Positions 1-8,612 of a DNA stretch of 64,000 bases are shown here, one piece after another (the first letter of the stretch is position 1; each line of letters starts with the position of its first letter). Both the position numbers and the translations under genes were made by a program. Location: assembly GCF_015840915.1 (NCBI RefSeq), contig NZ_CP060398.1:1426001-1490000 (forward strand). Direction: 5' to 3'. Source of the stretch: Synechococcus sp. CBW1002. Lineage in GTDB: Bacteria > Cyanobacteriota > Cyanobacteriia > PCC-6307 > Cyanobiaceae. The notes below the pieces were generated by a model, which saw only the letters and a program-made list of their open reading frames with translations, did no database searches and was not told the origin of the DNA.

Positions 1-482
1 AAATTGCGCTGGCTGCCTTTTGTCGGTGTGCCGCAAGCCTTGTGCGCCAGGCCGCGATGGGGCATCTGATCGGCGGCCAGCGGCTCAAGATCAGGTGGTC
101 CCAGGCCCGCCTCGTTGGCCTTGGCGATCGCCAGATCTTTTGCCGCAGCTGCCTTCTCGACTACGCGATCGGCTGTCTTGCTGCATTCTTGCCGTTGCTG
201 CTCGGGCCCCTCTTCCGCGGCCTTCGCTGCCGCTGCCGCCTGCTCCTGCCGTTCCCGTGCAGCGGCAGCCGCGGTTTCAGCCTCCAGTTCCCGGCGAGCT
301 TGGCGGATCCTCTCCAGCCGGTCTTCTCGGCGGCTCAGTGCCTCAGGCAGGTCGCTGCCGCGTTTGCCCTTGCCGTAGCGGCCATCCTCCTGGGCGTCGA
401 GGATCTCGGCCTTGCGCAGCAGCTCCCTGATCTCCTGCTCCAACTGCTCCTCGGATTTGAGCATCCGCTGGTGGCTCATGGC
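1..482 (-). pseudogene. IS1182-type transposase, middle part (3' piece of a split gene)
   Basis: Read on the minus strand from about 482, the translation starts MSHQRMLKSEEQLEQE and continues through a charged coiled-coil stretch to PPDLEPLAADQMPHRG. It lines up with the middle of the intact transposase at 3169-4716. It follows exactly where the N-terminal piece at 2641-3109 stops (ANASKHK), so one transposase gene was split by the IS110-1 element at 483-2640. The gene runs off the left edge of the window, so its C-terminal catalytic part is not seen. The open plus-strand frames here are antisense shadows. Confidence 0.85.
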
Positions 483-587
483 CATTGATGATTTCGGGAC
501 CCCACCAGCGCGGGCCTGACCCTGCTCATGGCGGACCTTCTCCAGTTTGGGGTGGTGTCTTTCACAAGACCTGTCGGTCCGTGCGGT

Positions 588-680
588 GGGGCAACCAGCC
601 GGGAAGTCCCGTGACCTCATAGGAGTCCGACGTTCCCGTCCCGTCAATGGCCTGTCCGTCTGCCCGGTTGGTTGCACCCC
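588..680 (+). ncRNA. putative IS110 bridge RNA (leader of IS110-1)
   Basis: The segment upstream of the transposase can fold by pairing GGGGCAACCAGCCGGG (588-603) with CCCGGTTGGTTGCACCCC (663-680). The core GAAGTCCCGTGACCTCATAG is conserved in IS110-2 at 8514 onward (GAAGTGTCGTGACCTGATAC) although the flanks differ. The loop contains CATAGGAGT (618-626), repeated exactly at the element's right end (2628-2636). IS110-group elements are known to transcribe a bridge RNA from this position, with loops that pair with donor and target DNA. Exact ends and transcription are inferred. Confidence 0.6.
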
Positions 681-698
681 CTCCCGTCCCCAGCAGTC

Positions 699-1781
699 AT
701 GAGCGCAGCGACAGCACATGCCCCCGAGATCAGCACTGGCCACGATGTGGTGGTCGGCATTGACACCCACAAACTCACGCACATGGCGGTGGCCCTGGGC
801 GCCAATGGCGGCTGGCTGGGCAGCCTCAAGCTGGATGCCAAACGCAGTGGCTACCAGGAGCTGATCCGCTGGGCCGCAGCATTCGGCTCCAACCCGGTAT
901 TCGCCGTGGAGGGAACCGGTTGCTACGGCGCCGGGCTCTGCCGCGCCCTGCAGGCCGCAGGGATGGCAGTGGTAGAAGTGAACCGGCCGGATCGCTCCAC
1001 GCGGCGGCGCATCGGTAAGGACGACACCATCGATGCGGAGGCCGCAGCACGGGCCTGTATCGCCGGAACGGCCAGCGTCATCCCCAAGGCGGGCGACGCT
1101 TTGGTGGAGATGATCCGCATGCTCAAGGTGGCCAAGGATTCGGCCACCGCGAACCGCACCGCAGCCCTCAATCAGCTGCACGCCATCGTGGTGACGGCGC
1201 CGGCAGCGTTGCGGGAACGGCTGCAGCGGCTCAAGAGAAAGGAGCTGCTCGAAAGCTGCACAGGCCTGCGTTCTGGCGAGATCACCACCCCTCAGGCGGC
1301 CGCCAAGATGACCCTGCGCATCCTGGCGCGCCGCATCCAGCAGCTGGATGAGGAGCTCAAGGAAACCGTCACGCAGCTGGATCGACTGACCATGCAGCTG
1401 TGCCCCGAGCTGCGGAACACCTACGGCGTGGGTGTGGACATCAGTGCCACCCTCGTTGTGGCAGTTGGCGACAACCAGGAACGGATGAAATCCGAGGCGT
1501 CATTCGCTGCCCTCTGTGGCGTCAATCCACTGCCCGCCAGTTCGGGCAAGGTGGTGCGGCACCGGCTGAACCGCAGCGGCAACCGCCAGGCCAACTGCGC
1601 CCTGCACCGCATCGTGATCTGCCGGCTGCAGCGGCATCAGCAGACCCGGGAGTACGTCGAACGACGCACGGCAGAAGGACGCTCGATGAAGGAGATCATC
1701 CGCTGCCTCAAGCGGTTCGTCGCCCGCGAGGTGTTCGGCATCCTGCGCGGCGGTCCCGCCGTTCGCACCGCAACGGCCTGA
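699..1781 (+). CDS. IS110-family transposase (DEDD recombinase), IS110-1
   Basis: About 360 residues. The N-terminal RuvC-like DEDD domain shows GIDTHKLTHMAVALG, VEGTGCYGAGLCRAL and KDDTIDAEAAARA. The C-terminal Transposase_20-type domain shows LCGVNPLPASSGKVVRHRL, with the serine region expected to be catalytic. The protein is expected to recombine element ends with a target guided by the leader RNA. I chose ATG 699 over an upstream in-frame TTG (672) because 663-680 forms the 3' arm of the leader stem, and because the homologue in IS110-2 starts at the equivalent place (8613). No frameshift is seen, so it is probably functional. Confidence 0.9.
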   Translation: MSAATAHAPEISTGHDVVVGIDTHKLTHMAVALGANGGWLGSLKLDAKRSGYQELIRWAAAFGSNPVFAVEGTGCYGAGLCRALQAAGMAVVEVNRPDRSTRRRIGKDDTIDAEAAARACIAGTASVIPKAGDALVEMIRMLKVAKDSATANRTAALNQLHAIVVTAPAALRERLQRLKRKELLESCTGLRSGEITTPQAAAKMTLRILARRIQQLDEELKETVTQLDRLTMQLCPELRNTYGVGVDISATLVVAVGDNQERMKSEASFAALCGVNPLPASSGKVVRHRLNRSGNRQANCALHRIVICRLQRHQQTREYVERRTAEGRSMKEIIRCLKRFVAREVFGILRGGPAVRTATA

Positions 1782-1814
1782 TCGCCAGCAGGATTGCTCC
1801 AGTAGCCCAGGCTC

Positions 1815-1863
1815 CTGGCAGATCCGTTGCCTGCCGTGGGGCGGCAGGCAACGGATCTGCCAG
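1815..1863. repeat. perfect 21-bp hairpin in the 3' region of IS110-1
   Basis: 1815-1835 is perfectly complementary to 1843-1863, with a 7-base loop. It lies between two blocks shared with IS110-2, AGCCCAGGCTCC (before) and GAGCCGGCCG (after). IS110-2 has a hairpin at the same place (10992-11040) with a different stem sequence, so the pairing rather than the sequence is kept. No T-run follows, so it does not look like an ordinary intrinsic terminator. Confidence 0.75.
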
Positions 1864-1883
1864 AACGAGAGCCGGCCGGTGGT

Positions 1884-2531
1884 TCACTCCTCCACGGGGA
1901 TCAGCACGTCGAGCACCTCGGACAGCAACGCCTGGCCAGGCTTCTCCGGCACGACCAGCACGACGGCTTTGGCCTCGCTCACGTCGCTGTCGTCGGCCAT
2001 GGCCTCGCCATCGGCCTCCCAGGTCTCCAGTGCCGCATCCAGCCAGCGGGCCTTTGTCTCCAGGAAGGCGATGGCATCGTCGGGGCTCCAGCGGGCATCG
2101 TTGCCGCGACAGGGATAGCGCTGCAGGAGCTCGAGGATGCCGATCTCCTGCAGCTCCGGAGTGGCGGAGGGATCGCGCACGAGCACGGTGTCGGGATCGG
2201 TGGCGTTGTCGATCAGCTTCTGGTTGTCGCTGCGATCGTCGCCATCCTCCAGCTCCTGCCAATCCAAGAGATTCAGCGCCCTCTCCTGCACGGCCTGCAC
2301 ATCGACCACAGGAACCTGCCGTGCGGCGCTCCCTTGGCTGGGATCGTCGGCCAGGTGCAGCAAGCCATCAGCCGCTCTGCAGATCTGCTGCAGCGACAGC
2401 GATGAACCCAGGGCGGCCATCACACACTCAGCCAGCTCATCGAGGGAGAGATCAGGACCGTCCTCTGCCCTACGGACCTGGTCGATGGCCTCCCACAGCA
2501 GCAGCTCGCTGGAGGTGGTGACGGGTTCCAC
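1884..2531 (-). CDS. unknown passenger gene inside IS110-1
   Basis: The frame encodes about 215 residues, starting at GTG 2531 (MEPVTTSSELLLWEAIDQV); an in-frame stop lies a few codons upstream. The protein is strongly acidic and predicted soluble, with many Asp/Glu and no membrane segment, signal peptide, cysteine cluster or motif I recognise. It ends ALLSEVLDVLIPVEE. It lies antisense to the transposase, between the conserved hairpin and the right end, a position that is empty in IS110-2. It could be cargo of the element or a fragment of an older gene captured there. I do not know its function. Confidence 0.5.
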   Translation of the reverse strand: MEPVTTSSELLLWEAIDQVRRAEDGPDLSLDELAECVMAALGSSLSLQQICRAADGLLHLADDPSQGSAARQVPVVDVQAVQERALNLLDWQELEDGDDRSDNQKLIDNATDPDTVLVRDPSATPELQEIGILELLQRYPCRGNDARWSPDDAIAFLETKARWLDAALETWEADGEAMADDSDVSEAKAVVLVVPEKPGQALLSEVLDVLIPVEE

Positions 2532-2640
2532 GGCGTGGCCAGCGCTGGTTCACGGCCATCGTGGCTGAGCTGGTCAGCACTGCCACCTCGATGGCGCTCA
2601 GCCGGAGCGTCCGGGGGCTTGACAGTCCATAGGAGTGTCT

Positions 2641-3109
2641 TGTGTTTGGAGGCATTGGCCTTCACCTTGGTGCCATCCAGCGCCACCTGTCCCAGGCTCA
2701 CCATGCCGGCCTTCTGGCACAGGCGCAGGATCTGCACAAACAGCTCCTCCAGGGCTCCAAGATGGCGGCGGCGGAAGTCGCTGATGCGGCTGTGGTCCGG
2801 CTGCTGGTTGCCGGTCAGCACCCGGAAAGCCGCATCCTCATGGCAGGCCCGCTCGATCTTGCGAGACGAGGCCATGCCGATGCAGTAGGCATACAGCAAC
2901 AGCAGCGTCAGCATCCTGGGGTCATACCCCTTCTCACCGCGGGCATCCTTCTGCCGGGCGGGAGACATGATCAGCGCAAAGTCCAGTTCCTCCACCAGCT
3001 CCAGCAGGAAGAACACCAGGTGATCGCTCGGCAGCCAGTCGATTGGCGACGGCGGCATCAAGCTGGTCTGTCCCGGAGTCCAGGGCCGGAAGGTCTTGGG
3101 CTTGCTCAT
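2641..3109 (-). pseudogene. IS1182-type transposase, N-terminal piece
   Basis: From ATG 3109 the translation runs MSKPKTFRPWTPGQ to GTKVKANASKHK, including the N-terminal transposase domain (RKIERACHEDAAFRVLTGNQ, then HSRISDFRRRHL) and the first DDE region, VALDGTKVKANAS. After ASKHK the frame enters IS110-1 and becomes meaningless. The rest of the gene resumes at 482 and runs leftwards. It is a close relative, but not a copy, of the divergently oriented transposase starting at 3169; the two start codons are only about 60 bp apart. Confidence 0.85.
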
Positions 3110-3168
3110 ACCCCATCTTATCGGCCAGATCCATTGCAGTCACTGGGATCTGGGCGATACACTCGGGC

Positions 3169-4716
3169 ATGCAGAAGCGCAAGACCTTTCGCCCCTGGCA
3201 GCCGCAGCAGGCCACCCTGCTGCCGCCGTCACCGCGTGAGTGGCTCTCAGAAGACCACCAGGTGTATTTCCTGCTGGACCTGGTGGATGAGCTGGATCTC
3301 TCCGCGATCCTCGTACCCGCTCAGGCCAAGGACCCCCGCGGAGAGAAGGGATTCGATCCACGCATGATGACGATGCTGCTGCTTTACGCCTACTGCGTGG
3401 GCATCGTCTCCTCCAGGAAGATCGAGCGGGCCTGCTACGAGGATCTGGCATTCCGCGTGCTGACCGGCAACCAGCAGCCGGACCACAGCCGAATCAGCGA
3501 GTTCCGCCGGCGCAACCTTGATGCCCTCAAGGGCCTGTTTATTCAGATCCTGCGCCTGTGCCAGAAGGCGGGGATGGTGAGCCTGGGCCATGTGGCCCTC
3601 GATGGCACCAAGGTGCAGGCCAATGCCTCCAAGCACAAGGCGATGAGCCACGAGCGGATGCTCAGGGCGGAGAAGGAGCTCCAGAAGGAAATCAACGCCT
3701 TGATCCGCAAGGCCGAGATCCTGGATGCCCAGGAAGACCGGCGCTACGGCAAAGGAAACCTGGGCAGTGAACTTCCCGATGAGCTGCGCCACAAGCAGGG
3801 CCGCCTCGCAAAAATCCGTCAGGCCCGCAAGGAGATGGAGGCGGAAACCGCTGCAGCTGCAGCGCGGCAGCGGCAGGAGGAAGCCGAGAAGGCCAGAGCC
3901 AAAGCGACCGCAGCCGAGGAATCGGATGGATCGGCCCCTGAGCAGGCCGAGCTGAACAGGAAAGCGGAAGCCGCAGCGGCAAAGGCAGCAGCGGCGGGGG
4001 ACAAAGCCATCGAGGCCGCCGAGAGCGCTGGCCTCGAGCCACCAGATCTGGAGCCACTCGCCTCTGACGCGATGCCCAGGCGTGGTCTGGCGAGAAAGGC
4101 TGACGGCACACCGACGGCCAAGACCCAACGGAATTTCACAGATTCCGACAGCCACCTCATGCAGTCCGGCGGCACCTACCTGCAGGGCTACAACTGCCAG
4201 CTGGCGGTCGACAGTGACCACCAGGTGATCGTGGCGGTGGGCGTCAGCAACCAGCCACCGGACGTGGAGCACCTGGAGCCCATGCTGGAGCGGATCGCCG
4301 CCAGCGCCGGTGAACTGCCGGACGTGATGACGATGGATGCGGGCTACTGGAGCGACGACAACGCAGGTCACTGTGAGGACCTTGGCATTGACGCCTACAT
4401 CGCCACCGGCCGTCTGCCGCATGGGAAGCCGCCACCGCCACAGCGAGGACCGCTGCCCAGAGATGCCGACGCCAGAACCCGCATGGCCCGCAAGATCAGA
4501 AGCAAGAAGGGATCCAGGATCTACGCCCAGCGCAAAGCGATCGTGGAGCCGGTGAACGGCCAGATCAAGGAAGGCCGGGGCCTGCGGCGGTTTCTCTTGC
4601 GGGGCCTGGAGAAGGTCGATGGTGAATGGCATCTGATCGCTGCCACCCACAACCTGCTCAAGTTGTTCCGGTACAGGCGATCACAGCAGCAGCTCTGGGC
4701 AGCAGCGACGGGATGA
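3169..4716 (+). CDS. IS1182-type transposase (DDE)
   Basis: 515 residues, apparently intact. The N-terminal transposase domain spans about residues 10-170 (LLPPSPREWLSEDHQVYF, then RVLTGNQQPDHSRISEF, then VALDGTKVQANAS). An Ala/Glu-rich coiled-coil insertion follows at about 175-300. The C-terminal DDE part shows DSHLMQSGGTYLQGYNCQLA, MTMDAGYWSDDN and KAIVEPVNGQIKEGRGLR. ATG 3169 fits the homologous start (MQKRKTFRPW). About 140 bp of noncoding sequence follow, ending ACAAACTC just before the CTAG where IS630 sits. That end is similar to the IS5-delta ends and probably marks this element's right border. Confidence 0.9.
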   Translation: MQKRKTFRPWQPQQATLLPPSPREWLSEDHQVYFLLDLVDELDLSAILVPAQAKDPRGEKGFDPRMMTMLLLYAYCVGIVSSRKIERACYEDLAFRVLTGNQQPDHSRISEFRRRNLDALKGLFIQILRLCQKAGMVSLGHVALDGTKVQANASKHKAMSHERMLRAEKELQKEINALIRKAEILDAQEDRRYGKGNLGSELPDELRHKQGRLAKIRQARKEMEAETAAAAARQRQEEAEKARAKATAAEESDGSAPEQAELNRKAEAAAAKAAAAGDKAIEAAESAGLEPPDLEPLASDAMPRRGLARKADGTPTAKTQRNFTDSDSHLMQSGGTYLQGYNCQLAVDSDHQVIVAVGVSNQPPDVEHLEPMLERIAASAGELPDVMTMDAGYWSDDNAGHCEDLGIDAYIATGRLPHGKPPPPQRGPLPRDADARTRMARKIRSKKGSRIYAQRKAIVEPVNGQIKEGRGLRRFLLRGLEKVDGEWHLIAATHNLLKLFRYRRSQQQLWAAATG

Positions 4717-4858
4717 GGGGTAGAGACCCTGGCAATGCCGCCAGGGCTGAGTCAACCTCGCCCCAATGAACCAGCTCAGCGGGAGAGGTAGACCTCAGAG
4801 CTCACCTCACCGGGATTCGTCGTGACCAGGGGCTCGCTGCTCTATTGGCAACAAACTC

Positions 4859-5950
4859 CTAGTGTGCCGTCCCGGAGATCTGCGAGCAAAGTCGCTGGAG
4901 CTTCTCCAGGATTGAATCCGCTGTGGCCGTCCAGTTGAACGGCGCCTTGGTCTTGTTGTAGGCCGCCACGAATTGCTCGATCTTGGAGATCAACTCCTTG
5001 ACGCTGGAGAAGCTGCCGCGTCGGATCGCCCGCTGGGTGATGATCCCAAACCAACGCTCCACCTGGTTGATCCAGGAGGCGTAGGTCGGTGTGTAGTGCA
5101 CGTGGAAGCGGGGCCGCTGCGCCAGCCAGGCCCTCACCTTGGCGTGCTTGTGGGTGCAGTAGTTGTCGACGATCAAGTGGACATCAAGCTCCTCGGGGAC
5201 CGACTTCTCGATCTGGCGCAGGAACCCCAGGAACTCCTGATGCCTATGGCGGGGCTTGCATTGGGTGATCACCTCGCCTGTTGCCACATCCAGAGCAGCG
5301 AACAGCGTGGTGGTGCCGTGGCGGATGTAGTCGTGGGTGACGCCCTCCACGTAACCCAGGCCCATGGGCAACAGCGGCTGGGTGCGGTCCAGTGCCTGGA
5401 TCTGCGTCTTCTCGTCGACGCAGAGCACCATCGCCTTATCCGGAGGGTTCAGGTACAGGCCGACGATGTCGCGGACCTTCTCCACAAAGAACGGGTCGGT
5501 GGAGAGCTTGAACGACTTCTGCCGGTGGGGCTGGACCGAGAAAGTCTGCAGCCAGCGGTGAACGGTGGTTTTGGAGATGCCGGTGGCAGCCGCGAGGGAG
5601 CGCGCAGACCACTGGGTGCTGCCATCGGTGGGCTTGGTCTGCAGTGCCCGGTTGATCACCTCCGCCACCGTGTCGTCCTCGTAGGTGCGAGGCCTACCCG
5701 GCCGCAGCTCGTCATGCAGGCCCTCCAGGCCCAGCTCCCGGTACCGCTTGCGCCACTTGCCAACGGTCATCCCCGTCAGCCCCATCCGTTTGGCGATGGC
5801 GGTGTTGGTCTCGCCGGCACCGCAGGCCAGCACGATCTGAGCGCGCTGCACGATCGAATGCGGCAACGACCGGGAATTTGCAAGGGCCCGCAACTGCTGA
5901 ACCTCGTCCTCGCTGAGGACCAGCGGAGGCATCGGACGACCAAGCGCCAC
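4859..5950 (-). CDS. IS630-family transposase
   Basis: 363 residues. The N-terminal helix-turn-helix domain ([20 protein letters not shown], then [14 protein letters not shown]) and a second winged-helix part are followed by the DDE domain: [27 protein letters not shown] and [17 protein letters not shown]. The family inserts at TA by cut and paste. The stop codon overlaps the terminal TA of the element. No disruption is seen, so it may be active. A related but different element left only its first 100 bp at 38570-38675. Confidence 0.93.
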   Translation of the reverse strand: MALGRPMPPLVLSEDEVQQLRALANSRSLPHSIVQRAQIVLACGAGETNTAIAKRMGLTGMTVGKWRKRYRELGLEGLHDELRPGRPRTYEDDTVAEVINRALQTKPTDGSTQWSARSLAAATGISKTTVHRWLQTFSVQPHRQKSFKLSTDPFFVEKVRDIVGLYLNPPDKAMVLCVDEKTQIQALDRTQPLLPMGLGYVEGVTHDYIRHGTTTLFAALDVATGEVITQCKPRHRHQEFLGFLRQIEKSVPEELDVHLIVDNYCTHKHAKVRAWLAQRPRFHVHYTPTYASWINQVERWFGIITQRAIRRGSFSSVKELISKIEQFVAAYNKTKAPFNWTATADSILEKLQRLCSQISGTAH

Positions 5951-6006
5951 AAGGCACCTCGGGTGACACTCTCGATTCTAGCTGTTATTTCCGGGACGGC
6001 ATACTA
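4860..6006 (-). mobile_element. IS630-family element, complete
   Basis: The ends are inverted repeats GTGTGCCGTCCCGG (from 4862) and CCGGGACGGCATAC (ending 6004), flanked by TA on both sides (4860-4861 and 6005-6006), the IS630/Tc1 target duplication. It sits exactly at CC-TA-G between the end of the IS1182-type element and the truncated hydrolase gene. It therefore arrived after the hydrolase had already been cut. Confidence 0.92.
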
Positions 6007-7315
6007 GCACCAGTTGGTTGCCCAGGGTCTTGCCCCAACGCATTGGCTGGATCGCTTCGGGATCGGGAGGCACGACCCAGTCGCGGCTGCCGCTCACCAG
6101 CAGCACACGGCCGCTCAATTCGCCGCCTGAGCCCCGGGGAAACAGCAGCGACACCGGCGGGCTGACAGCCCCCACGGCAATGACGCGGGGATCTCGGAGG
6201 GCGGCATTCTGTGCACCCTTCAGCCAGCTGCATTGCAGCGTCCAGCTCAGGTTTCGATCGGGATCATCCACGTTCGAGCAGCGTTGGCGCAGGCTGCTGT
6301 CGGTGGGCCTCACCCCGGCCACCTGCAGGGCCGTGGTCGCCCCCCAGGAATGGCCCAGCACCACGACCCGCTCGGCATCGACAGGCCTGGCGAAGCCCAG
6401 CCGACCCGCCAACACCGCATCGAGCACGCCGCTCAGATCCTGCGGGCGCAGGGCCAGCTCCTCGGGGCCCGGCGGCGGCGCCTGGCCCGCCAGCACCGCC
6501 TCCTGCTGGCTGCTGTCGCTACCGGGATGGCGAGGCAGCACCACGGTGTAGCCCCGTGAGGACAGCAGCGTTCCCCAGCCCTCGAAGCTGGTCGGCTTGT
6601 CCCACAGGCCGTGGGAGATGAGCACCAGACGGCCGTTGGCACCGCTGGCTGGCTCGATCACCATCACCTCCAGCGGCTGGGGCCGATGGGGAACCTGCAG
6701 GCTGGCCAGCCGCCGGTTCACAGCCACCCCAGGGCCGTTCGTCGTGCCAGCGGGCAGGGCGGCGGCGGTTGTGGTGGCGAGCAGCGCTTCAGCCTGCTGC
6801 CGTTGCCCCGCCATCCGGGTGACGATCTGACGGGCGCGGCCGAGATTGAGCGTCACCCGTTGACCGGGGATCGCCTGCATCAGGCTCAGCAGGGTGGGCT
6901 CGCCGTTCGCGGAGGCCCGCAGCAGGGCTTCATTCAGCGTCCGCCCGCTGAGGTCGGTCTTGCGCCCCTCCACCGTGCCGAGCGAGGCGATCACGAGCAT
7001 GGCCTGCTCGAGCAGGGGCGAGCCCACCGAACCATCGGCCACCTGTTTCACGCTGAGGGGCACTGGCTGGAGCAACAGCTCCCTGAGCTGGCGACCTGCG
7101 GCGCCACCGGTGGCGCGATCCAGCTCGGCCAGATCACTGTTGCCCTGGCGCAAGGCCTCAGGGGACTGCAGTTCATCCAGGCGTACTGTGAAACGGGTCT
7201 CCAGCAGGGGGATCTCAATCACCACCTCTTCTAGGGCCCTAGCCGGGGCCGAAGCCATCAGGGTGGCGATCAGTGCGCTTCCAAGCCGTCCGGCCAGGCG
7301 TAAGTGGCAGTTCAT
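6007..7315 (-). pseudogene. secreted alpha/beta hydrolase with DUF1400-like N-terminus, 3' truncated
   Basis: From ATG 7315 there is a clear signal peptide (MNCHLRLAGRLGSALIATLM, cleavage probably after APARA). A conserved N-terminal region (VVIEIPLLETRFTVRLDEL) like that of cyanobacterial DUF1400 proteins follows, then an alpha/beta hydrolase core with LVLISHGLWDKPTSFEGW (oxyanion area) and the nucleophile elbow VVLGHSWGATTALQ. The acid residue probably lies in VSGSRDWVVPPDPEA. The frame is cut at GNQLVL, before the expected catalytic histidine. Beyond IS630 it would read only a few more residues (GVCCQ-stop) from the end of the IS1182-type element. The truncation therefore predates IS630. 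The product is expected to be inactive. Confidence 0.8.
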
Positions 7316-7496
7316 CGTCTGTTCAGCATTGTTGGTGACTTTCGCTGCCGGGATTGCCGCTGGCCATGGTGACCCCGCCAGGGTTGCAGGCCCCAAGCCT
7401 GGCGGCCTGTGGGAGGCATCGATGAACAACGAGTCGTGCTCTTGAGCTTCCATGGGCATCAGTGCCAGGCTCGTCCCAGAAGTGCAATGTCTCTCC

Positions 7497-8395
7497 ATGG
7501 CCGCATCAGCGGGAGCCCCGCTGGTGCGTCGGCTGCGGATCGAGCACGACGATCTGGGTTTTCTCGAGGAGACGGCACGGCTGCTGGGATTTCGCAGCCG
7601 CATGCTGCAGCTGGAGGCGGGCACCAACCCCAGCCACCCGCTGCGGCGGATCCGGAAACTGGCGGATCAGGCCCTCGATCGACTCAATCCCACCTTCTGT
7701 GCGCTCTACGCCGCAGAAGGCCGACCCTCGGTGCCGCCCGAGCAGTTGCTCCTGGCCTCGTTGCTGCAGGCGTTTTACGGCATCCGCTCGGAGCGGTTGC
7801 TGTTGGAGCAGCTCAACTACAACCTGCTGTTCCGTTGGTTTGTGGGGCTGAGCCCGGATGATCTGATCTGGCACCCCACCACATTCACCAAGAACAGGGA
7901 GCGGCTGCTCAATGACCAGGTGATGGGAACGTTCCTGAAGAAGCTGATGGCGGCTCCCGAGATCAAGCCCCTGCTCAGTGATGAGCACTTCTCCGTCGAT
8001 GGCACGCTGCTGCAGGCCTGGGCGTCGCATGCATCTCTGGAGCGGATCGATGGGCAGGACGATCCACTGCCACCACCGTCAGGCCCCGGTGAGGGCTTTG
8101 GTGCTCCCAAAGGCGAAAAGAAGCGTGCCAAAGGCGACTTCCGCGGCATCAAGCTCAGCAACCAGACCCATCGCTCCAGCACCGATCCCGACGCGCTCCT
8201 GTGCCGGAAATCCAATGCCCACCCGGCACTTCCCAGCTACCGGGGGCATGTGCTGATGGACAACCGCAATGCCCTGATCGTGGACTGCAGGGTGACACAG
8301 GCCGTGGGCACTGGGGAGCGGGATGCCGCCAAAGACATGGCTGCTGCCATCCCCGGTGCCCACCAGAAAACCCTTGGTGCCGACAAGAACTACGA
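7497..8395 (+). pseudogene. IS5-delta transposase, 5' piece with replaced N-terminus
   Basis: From HPLRRIRKLADQALDRLN onward the translation matches the intact transposase at 31311-32447, through SVDGTLLQAWASHASL to HQKTLGADKNYD. It then breaks at 8396, where IS110-2 enters. The first 27 or so residues of the intact protein are missing. In their place the frame reads MAASAGAPLVRRLRIEHDD and LGFRSRMLQLEAGTNP, which I do not recognise and which is probably unrelated upstream DNA joined in frame. The C-terminal piece resumes at 11119. Confidence 0.8.
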
Positions 8396-8498
8396 CTGTG
8401 ATGATCCTGGCAACCCCATCATCAGCAGATCTGACTCGAACTACGACCGGCCTGGCCAGCTCAGTGCCTTTCTGCGTGATCTGTCGATCTGCATTGAT

Positions 8499-8595
8499 GG
8501 GGCCGATCAACGGAGAAGTGTCGTGACCTGATACGAGCCTGGTCAAGAGGCCCCATCACAGTCCTGTCCGACCTCCCCGCTGATCGCTTCTCCCC
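8499..8595 (+). ncRNA. putative IS110 bridge RNA (leader of IS110-2)
   Basis: Same position as the IS110-1 leader. Possible outer pairing is GGGG (8499-8502) with CCCC (8592-8595), and CGATCA with TGATCG (8581-8586). The conserved core is GAAGTGTCGTGACCTGATAC. ATACGAGC (8531-8538) is repeated exactly at this copy's own right end (11107-11114), just as the different string in IS110-1 matches its own right end. Transcript boundaries are not known. Confidence 0.6.
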
Positions 8596-8612
8596 ACCAC
8601 CATCTGGCATCG

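Larger units (their letters stand above)
483..2640 (+). mobile_element. IS110-1: IS110-family element with a passenger gene
   Basis: The left end (TTGATGATTTCGGGACCCC, from 485) matches the left end of IS110-2 (GTGATGATCCTGGCAACCCC, from 8398). The right end near 2610-2638 (GGGGGCTTGAC, then CATAGGAGT) matches the right end of IS110-2 (GGGGGGTTGAC, then ATACGAGC, 11094-11114). Removing 484-2639 restores an open IS1182-type transposase, which fixes the borders within a base or two. There are no terminal inverted repeats or target duplication, as is usual for IS110. Order: leader RNA, transposase, perfect hairpin, antisense passenger gene, right end. It is about 0.7 kb longer than IS110-2 once the IS3 insertion is removed from the latter. 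Confidence 0.8.

Noticed and set aside
1815-1863. Hairpin considered as a rho-independent terminator of the IS110 transposase gene
   Set aside because: No T-run on either strand, and the stem covaries between copies in a conserved context, so an ordinary terminator is less likely.
3247-4650. 467-codon minus-strand frame opposite the IS1182-type transposase
   Set aside because: Antisense shadow; the plus strand has complete catalytic motifs.
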